A stretch of 64,000 nt of DNA, from positions 3,348,001 to 3,412,000 of the forward strand of contig JAPNXP010000003.1 of assembly GCA_028753945.1 (NCBI GenBank), read 5' to 3'. Source of the DNA: Hexactinellida sp. DTS-2022 (Eukaryota > Porifera > Hexactinellida). The notes below the pieces were generated by a model. It was not told the origin of the DNA. It did no database searches and saw nothing but the letters and a program-made list of their open reading frames with translations. Every line of letters starts with the position of its first letter. The stretch's first letter is position 1. Positions 57,936-64,000 of the stretch are shown here, one piece after another. The translations under genes and the position numbers were made by a program.

Positions 57936-59545
57936 TAGTTAAATCTTACTCTATTCTTTCCACTTGCGATAATTAAATTGATTCTACTTCTGAATTCGAA
58001 CCGGCTCTATTTAATATAGAGTTATTATAAATGGATTAATAAAATAAAATAAAATAAATCAATATGTTTAGATGTAATTAAATTAACTGTGGATAATATT
58101 TTCCGAAACAATTAACTAATTGTATTTATAAATAATTATTAATTTATGCATATTTGATGAATGACATTGAACTCAGGATATTTTATGATAAAACAAACTT
58201 CAAATTTATCAATCGTTCCTTTGTCTCATGACAACATGATAAATGGGTCTAAACTCCTTAAGGCGTTTATGACATTGCGAAAAAATCCAAAATTGCAACT
58301 GTGCCGAAAACATGTTCATTTGCAGGCACTATCAATTTTTCTAGCCAGTAGCCACCAAAAGATAGTGCTCCCAAAGGAACATGTGTCGTAACAGCTGCAA
58401 TTCTTTATATTTTTATTAATTCGTATCCTCTCTACAGAACAGAGTTTTATTAACTAAGAATTGAAATTTTCAGGACAGGTGTCTCATGGGTTATAGATGA
58501 GCACCTGGGGTCACGATTTTTATTACATTTTTTGGACACATTTTACACCTGTTTAATGTTACAACAAGGACAATAAATAGTCCCCGAATATTCAATTTAT
58601 ATTCATTCGATGGAGAATTTAATTCTACACCTTTTCACAGTGCACGAATTTTCAAATTGGGCTTATTTTGTACCACAATTGAGTTGCAGGTTTCCTTTGT
58701 TTGCTAACTCTTCAGTTCATTTAAAAGTGTTAAATCTATACTATTGTTTCAACTGTAATAATTATATTTATTCAACTTATAAAATCTTACTCTATTGTAT
58801 CAACTTGCGATAATTATATTGATTCTACTTGTGAATACAAGCTTACTTCTATTTAATTGTAGTAGCTATTTACAATGGATTAAAGCAAATTAAATTAAAT
58901 CTAATTAGATTAAATTAAATAAAATTAAGGAAATTGTTTGACTTCACTATATTTACTGTGATAATTTATATTGACAGAATAATTATTTAATTTATAGATA
59001 ATTGATAATTTATACATAGTAAAATAACTCAATAATTTCAAAGATGTTTCAAGATAATAACAAACTTCTTATTTATCAATCGTTCCTTGTGGCTCGTGAC
59101 CACTTGACAAATGGTTCCGGACACCTTGAGGCGTTGATGACATGGCGGAAAAATCCAAAATTGCAAGCTGTGCCGACAGCATTTCCCTTTGGAGGCACTA
59201 CTAATCACCCAACCACAAATTGTACTACCTCCAAAGGGAAATGGTGTCGGTCGGCACAGCTTGCAATTTAGATTTTTATTTATCCGTAGACGGTGCCCTA
59301 CCCACACCTATATAGTTGATGGGCAGAAACTTGGTTTATAGGTGCGGAGTGACCTCTCTTTGCACCTGAGGTTACGATTTTTGATTAAAAATTTTGGCAC
59401 ATTTTGGCACATTTCAAAATTTGTCTGGTCCATGATTCAAAAAATGTTATAATGAACCCCTAATTTATATTACACCATTGGATTCATCATTAAATTCTAC
59501 GTCTGATGGGAGAAGAAAAATTATAATAAAGGGTTTAATTCATGC

Positions 59546-59959
59546 AAGGCTGGATTCGGTTAACCGGTTAACCGTTGCTGACATCGGTTAACGGTTGGAG
59601 ATTTTATTAACCAGTTAGCCGGTCTGTTGAATAACAGCATAGTTATTAGGAAATTAATGTATAAAATATTACATTTTTTTGAATTTTATCAGAATATGTA
59701 GTCCTAAATCCATTTCTCATCACCACTTAATACATTTTATTGGATAACATTGATTTAAATTTACCTAAAGCACGAAATGTATCAGTTAATATACTACTTA
59801 TGCAGTTATACTTTATACGCCTGAGTCTTATTCTGTAGTATAATCAAATTTTTATAAAGGATTTATTGTATTGTGTTGGATGGGCGGTTAACCCGTTAAC
59901 CGTGGCGATAAATCGAATTGTTACCGTTGCCTCAGATCGGTAAGCCAATCCCACCCTTG
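59546..59959. mobile_element. Complete hAT-type MITE, 414 bp
   Basis: The 8-bp duplication ATTCATGC (59538-59545 and 59960-59967) flanks ends AAGGCTGGATTCGGTTAACC and, inverted, AAGGGTGGGATTGGCTTACC. It is the reference copy for those at 798 and 45545, and it preserves the empty site of the Tc1-type MITE. Confidence 0.9.
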
Positions 59960-60270
59960 ATTCATGCTATACAGGGCGGTTGAAATTTCTTTTGTTTACT
60001 CACTCTTCAGTTTCAGTAAAAGTATTAAATCTATTTCTATTTTTCAACTTGTTATAAATATTTTGATTTAACTTGTTAAATCTTACTCTATTTTTTTAAC
60101 TTGCGATAATTATATTGATTCTACTTGTGAATTCGAACTGGCTTCTATTTAATTATAGTAGTATTAAGATACAATGGATTAAATTAAATCCAATTAAATA
60201 AAGCAATATGTTTAGATTAGACGTAATTACTGTGGATAATATTGCCGAAACTATTGACTAATTATATATA

Positions 60271-60655
60271 TGGTTAAATTCCAAAAATACTCAAGTTTTT
60301 AAAAATTTTCCAAATATACTCAACAATACTCAACTAATTTGTAAATATACTCAAGTTTTTCCAAATATACTCAAGTTTTACCGGATTATTCCAAATATAC
60401 TCAAGTTTTATTGGATTATTCCAAATATACTCAGTTTTATTGGATTATTGAAAAAGTATGGAGATCCCAACCACAAAAAATATTTATTAGTACAATCTGC
60501 TCGTCTGCTCTACGCGCGTCCTTACAACTTGTACTCGAAAAAAAAGAAAAACTTGAGTAGATTCGGAAAGATCTAGTTTTATATTTGAGTATCAGTAAAA
60601 AGTTGAGTATATTTGGAAATTTTTTAAAAACTTGAGTATTTTTGGAATTTAACCA
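60271..60655. mobile_element. Inverted-repeat element built of TTGAGTATA units
   Basis: The ends TGGTTAAATTCCAAAAATAC are inverted over about 55 bp. The flanks are TATATATA on both sides (60263-60270 and 60656-60663), an apparent 8-bp duplication that is low complexity. The interior has about five AATATACTCAAGTTTTA units. Inserted in the third hairpin unit. Confidence 0.75.
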
Positions 60656-61233
60656 TATATATAAATGATTGTTCATTTATGCATTATGCATATTTAATGA
60701 TTGTCATTAATCTCTAAACTGGTTTAAGATTGAAACTAACTTCCAAATTTATCAATCGTTCGTTTGGCTCGTGACCACTTGATAAATATGTCTAAACACC
60801 TTGAGGCGTTGATGACATGGCTAAAAAACCCCAAAATTTCAGCTGGGAAGACAGCATTTTCCTTTGTAAGCAATGTCAATTAACCAATCAGTACCAACCA
60901 AAGGATAGTAGCTTCATAGGAACATGCTGTCGGAACAGCTGTTATTTTGGATTTTTTTCTAATAGCTTTTTTAGAATAGGTTTTGAAATATCTATTCTCA
61001 TTTCTCATTTCTACAATTTTTCTTTCAAATCATTTTGCTTAATTAAGAATGTAGAGCTATATTTTAAAATCCTTTTACGTGTTTTTCTCTCCTATTACTA
61101 ACATTAAAGATTCATAGCAGTCTTTGCAGATGCCAGACATTGTAGAAAATTATATTTAAAAGCCCTCTTAAAATGCTTTACGTGTCAATGTTTTAATTTA
61201 TTTATCTACAACTATTATTTATTATCTCTCTAG

Positions 61234-61394
61234 TTTCTTCAAATGATTAATGATCAAAATGAAGATGTATGGATTTATGTTGGCAAAACTAAAGGGATTG
61301 ATATTTGGAAAATTGACTCAAAAAGTCAAGAAAATTCAAGTGTAACTGTGAGAGGAGAAGGAACCATTTTCGTTAATCCAGTGATATGTTTGAG
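61234..61394 (+). CDS. Candidate exon: second START-like N-terminal segment (C)
   Basis: A 161-bp open segment between an acceptor (CTCTCTAG ending 61233) and a donor (TTTGAG/GTAAAC at 61394/61395). It encodes DVWIYVGKTKGIDIWKIDSK, then SSVTVRGEGTIF. This W-x-Y/hydrophobic...GI-x-I-W-K pattern resembles the beginning of a START domain and parallels exon A. It is too short for a full domain, so an exon carrying the D...R..W part should follow but was not found. Confidence is limited by length. Confidence 0.4.
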
Positions 61395-61746
61395 GTAAAC
61401 AATGCAATGGTACACAAGACTATACATTACTTTAAGTACTTATTTGAAGAATTTAAGTGAGATTTGCATTCTGAGGCTTAGCCACCTCTAGGCTTGCGGT
61501 GGTGCTCGGTGTCGATGTGATCATCTTAGTTGTGCGCATGCGAGGGGTTTCTCGTTCTGCCCTCCCACCATAAGTTTCAAACAATTCTCAGATCATAGGA
61601 GTGCAGATTTTCCAACAATCCAGGAAGTTTGTTGAATGAAACCCACTTGTTTCAATTTCATAATTCCTAATTATTGATATTTAACGTCATCACAGTTATT
61701 CATCTTGTTTTGCAGAAATTATCTCTAATTATTCATGCAACTAGCT

Positions 61747-62016
61747 CAGGCTCTCCAGGATATGGAATTGTTTAAACATATCAATGTGTTTTTATACGAA
61801 CTTCGATCGAGCCAGCAATTATTTTACACATTAAAATCCTCTATTCCAAGGAACTCTTGCCATACGTCCATGGATTTTACCGGGATATGTTGGCAAGTAT
61901 TCCGAATTATATTAATTGGCCTTCAATCTGGCTGTACAATTTTGCATTCTTGTTATCTAAACGACACCTCAAGTAGTGCTTTAGGTAATTTCCTTAAATA
62001 TGCGAGTTACTCCTAA
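61747..62016 (+). CDS. Possible START C-terminal exon (D), uncertain
   Basis: An open frame after a TTTTGCAG acceptor region contains TSMDFTGICWQVFRI, then SGCTILHSCYLNDTSSSALG, which loosely resembles the second half of a START domain (SGW-x-x-x-P, then a strand ending in D-x-x-G). The frame has a TAA at 61726, so only acceptors inside 61729-61760 could serve, and their phase does not fit the donor at 61394. It could be a decayed exon or chance. Confidence 0.25.
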   Translation, partial: QALQDMELFKHINVFLYELRSSQQLFYTLKSSIPRNSCHTSMDFTGICWQVFRIILIGLQSGCTILHSCYLNDTSSSALGNFLKYASYS

Positions 62017-62080
62017 TATGATATCGAATCTTCTTTATATTCCTTGTTGTCCATCAACATCACAAGAGATTGTCCTATTC

Positions 62081-62224
62081 ATGGGCGCCAACTTTTGAGG
62101 CCGGACACCAAAAGTCTGGGGGTCCTAATTGGAAATTGGGGTGGTCCTAATGGGATCGGACCCCCCCCCAACCTTAAAGGTTGGGGGGGTCCGACCCCGA
62201 AGAAAAGGGAAGTTGGCGCCTATG
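62081..62224. mobile_element. Small MITE with G-rich hairpin
   Basis: The duplication GTCCTATTC (62072-62080 and 62225-62233) flanks ends ATGGGCGCCAACTT and, inverted, CATAGGCGCCAACTT. The interior has CCCCCCAACC/GGTTGGGGGG facing arms. 8- and 9-bp readings of the duplication are both possible. Confidence 0.75.
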
Positions 62225-62325
62225 GTCCTATTCATGGGCGGTGTTTTGGTATTTTGTTAATATTTGGCAAATTATTTTGCTTACTTAAGATTATTGGTTT
62301 AATCGTGACCTTCGATATACTAGGC

Positions 62326-63146
62326 CATAGCATTCTATACTCTGAGTCTAAGGCAATGCCGCGGTTGAATGGACTTGGACCATGGATGAACTAGTATAGT
62401 CAACTAAATATATGCAATGCAATTATTCTTCGAAATAAGTAATCCAGGGTGCTTCTACTTATGTAATTGTTTTTTATAAAGGTGGTCATGTACAAGACGC
62501 ATATTTTTGAGGTACCACTTGGTCGAAATGACGTCACCGTATTGTCTAATAGGCAAAATATGCCAAAACTTTGAACGCATGTAAAATGTTCAATTTCGCT
62601 TTTTCAAACAAATTGCTGTGACTAACCCATCTAGGAGTTATTTTACATAAAATATCTCAGAATCAATTATGGAATGTTACCACATTCCTCTTTTGCCTTG
62701 GAAACGTGAATTCAATTATTGAGGTAATATCTCGAGTAGGAATATAGTCACAGCTTAGTCAATTGATCCAATCGATAGCCCGTCCTTAACTTCCTATTCA
62801 ATATTAATACATTTCGATGCTCTATCTCCGACCAATTTTATGCACAATATGTATAATCATTTGAATATATAATACAATAATCACAATTCTCAGAAAATTG
62901 GTTGGTTAGCAACAGAGGAATGTGTCAACATTCCATAATTGATTCTGAGATATTTTATGAATAAATATGCGTCTTGTTACTCTTGTACATGACTACCTTT
63001 ATATAAAACAATTACATAAGTAGAAGCACCCTGGATTACTTATTTCGAAGAATAATTGGATTGCATATATTTAGTTGACTATACTCGCTCATCCATGGTC
63101 CAAGTCCATTCAACCGCGGCATTGCCTTAGAGTATAGAATGCTATG
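62326..63146. mobile_element. P-derived foldback MITE
   Basis: The termini CATAGCATTCTATAC, then AAGGCAATGCCGCGGTTGA, then ACTTGGACCATGGATGA are inverted at both ends and match the P2 ends. The arms are long (about 250-350 bp) and include AGCACCCTGGATTACTTATT and the GACGCATAT segment. The right arm has an internal deletion relative to the left. There is no transposase. Confidence 0.8.
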
Positions 63147-63689
63147 GTTTCGGATATTCTACAAAAAACATACATCAATTAAATCTTCAAAATTGACACA
63201 AATAATTTGTAATTGTATTGTAATTGGACTTGAACTGTATAATTGTGATAGTAATTATAATTAGAAATCTACGTTACTAGTTATTGTAATTGTACTTTAA
63301 GCACGGGCGTCGCACGGCTCTGAAAATTCTCCGGCCAAACAGTTAACCGGACCCTCCTATATACTATAGGAGAATAAATGAAAACTGGTCATGCATGGCC
63401 GGACCAGCCGACCGCGTGCTACGCCTATGCTAAGTAATTAAATTTAAAAATATTATTGAACCCAACCCTTCCTATCGAAACCTGTAAATGCTTACAATCA
63501 CTGGGAGAATATTATTTTTTCAGCATCTACAACAAGATTTACAGTACGATGGTAGATTTCCAAATACCAGCTTGAAAACATCTCTTGTGAATGTCTTCAT
63601 AAATATTTCGCTTGGGCCTATCTACTGGTTAATTTTCACTGTTTATAGGAGAAATTTTTAACAATTAAAGGTGAGAAAGGTCCTATGAT
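63147..63689. other. Non-coding, unassigned
   Basis: GC-richer patch 63300-63425 with GGCCGGACCAGCCGACC-like sequence may be a MITE end. It probably leads into P4. Confidence 0.35.
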
Positions 63690-64000
63690 TTCCCATCGAG
63701 CTTTGGACTCAAGAAACAACAAACAACAGTCCACCTTGCACTATCAATTTTCCATCCAACCACCATCACAGCTATTCACCAATTTTTCCGAAAGATACAA
63801 CAACTTCGTCTTTTCTAACGTTAAATCACAATTGGTAGTTGGCAGTAAAAGGCAAAAGTAAGATTTCATCCGGATTTAATTGGGAGTTCACTAACTTGTT
63901 GAGTGATTGGAAAGATTTAAAGAAGCATGGTTTCTCTAGACAATCATTTGATTCTCTCATATCTACAACTCGGGCTATAGCAGATTTAAATTCTGATCTA
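63690..64000 (+). pseudogene. P element P4, transposase fragment running off the window
   Basis: 63725-63810 reads, in one frame, VHLALSIFHPTTITAIHQFF, aligned by eye with the P1 segment VSLALAIFDSKTTTAMRQY. After at least one frameshift, 63880-64000 reads EFTNLLSDWKDLKKHGFSRQ then SFDSLISTTRAI, matching NEWLTTWKQSEALGFSKQTF and following residues of P1. The fragment therefore continues past the window end, where the catalytic DPLE block should follow. Confidence 0.75.

Larger units (their letters stand above)
57950..60970 (+). repeat. Tandem array of ~869-bp hairpin units, about three copies
   Basis: The hairpin starts at 58280, 59149 and 60824. The first spacing is 869 bp. The second is 1675 bp, which falls to about 860 once the insertions at 59546-59959 and 60271-60655 and their duplications are removed. 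Other landmarks repeat in the same order: AATTATATTGATTCTACTTG, then a GATTAAATTAAAT run, CAATCGTTCCTTTG or similar, and the hairpin. Single copies lie dispersed near 541 and, inverted, at 8959-9830. Confidence 0.75.

Noticed and set aside
62044..62394. 116-residue + strand frame
   Set aside because: It spans a small MITE (62081-62224) with a C/G run and ends in P-type MITE sequence; there is no coding signal.
57178..63146. Large segmental inverted duplication
   Set aside because: The similarity between 57178-57740 and 62326-62890 is confined to one P-derived MITE family; the flanks differ.

Overview
This is a strongly AT-rich stretch of an animal genome, most likely an invertebrate. The eukaryotic signs are GT-AG introns, THAP-type P elements, FLYWCH-MULEs, BED and TTF zinc-finger hAT elements, a mariner fragment, pogo- and Tc1-type MITEs, and the tail of an L2/CR1-style LINE. 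I cannot name the species. There are no rRNA or tRNA genes, CRISPR arrays or bacterial operons that I can see. Almost every recognisable reading frame is a broken transposase, so the window reads as a graveyard of DNA transposons around at most one host gene.

Layout. 0.5-4.2 kb: hairpin repeat, a hAT MITE carrying a Tc1-type MITE, and P element P1 (+). 5-12.3 kb: two candidate START-domain exons (+) at 5.1 and 11.8 kb, separated by satellite-like MITEs and a hAT/mariner composite. 12.5-16.5 kb: nested MITEs, including a three-deep nest with intact 8-bp target duplications. 17.4-18.4 kb: MULE3 (-). 21.2-25.1 kb: a 3.9-kb element with roughly 450-500-bp inverted arms and no coding capacity. 27.6-29.2 kb: a broken gene of unknown family (+). 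29.7-37.8 kb: MULE2 (-) interrupted by P2 (-), itself interrupted by MULE1 (+). 38.7-42.8 kb: BED-hAT-1 (-) interrupted by a 1.15-kb MITE. 43.2-47.8 kb: LINE tail split by a 4.4-kb pogo-like element that holds a 2.3-kb palindrome. 48.6-50.7 kb: TTF/ZMYM-type hAT (+). 51.5-52.9 kb: P3 with an intact THAP domain (+). 53.6-55.8 kb: BED-hAT-2 (-). 56-61 kb: a foldback element and a tandem array of about 869-bp hairpin units with two insertions. 61.2-62 kb: further START-like exons (+). 62.3-64 kb: a P-derived foldback MITE and the beginning of P4 (+).

How it fits together. The four START-like segments lie on the + strand in N-half, C-half, N-half, C-half order over 57 kb. This could be one long-intron host gene with two START (lipid-binding) domains whose introns filled with transposons. 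That is an inference from weak motif similarity and splice sites. The transposon nests are better supported: target duplications and reading frames that rejoin across an insertion give a relative order of events.
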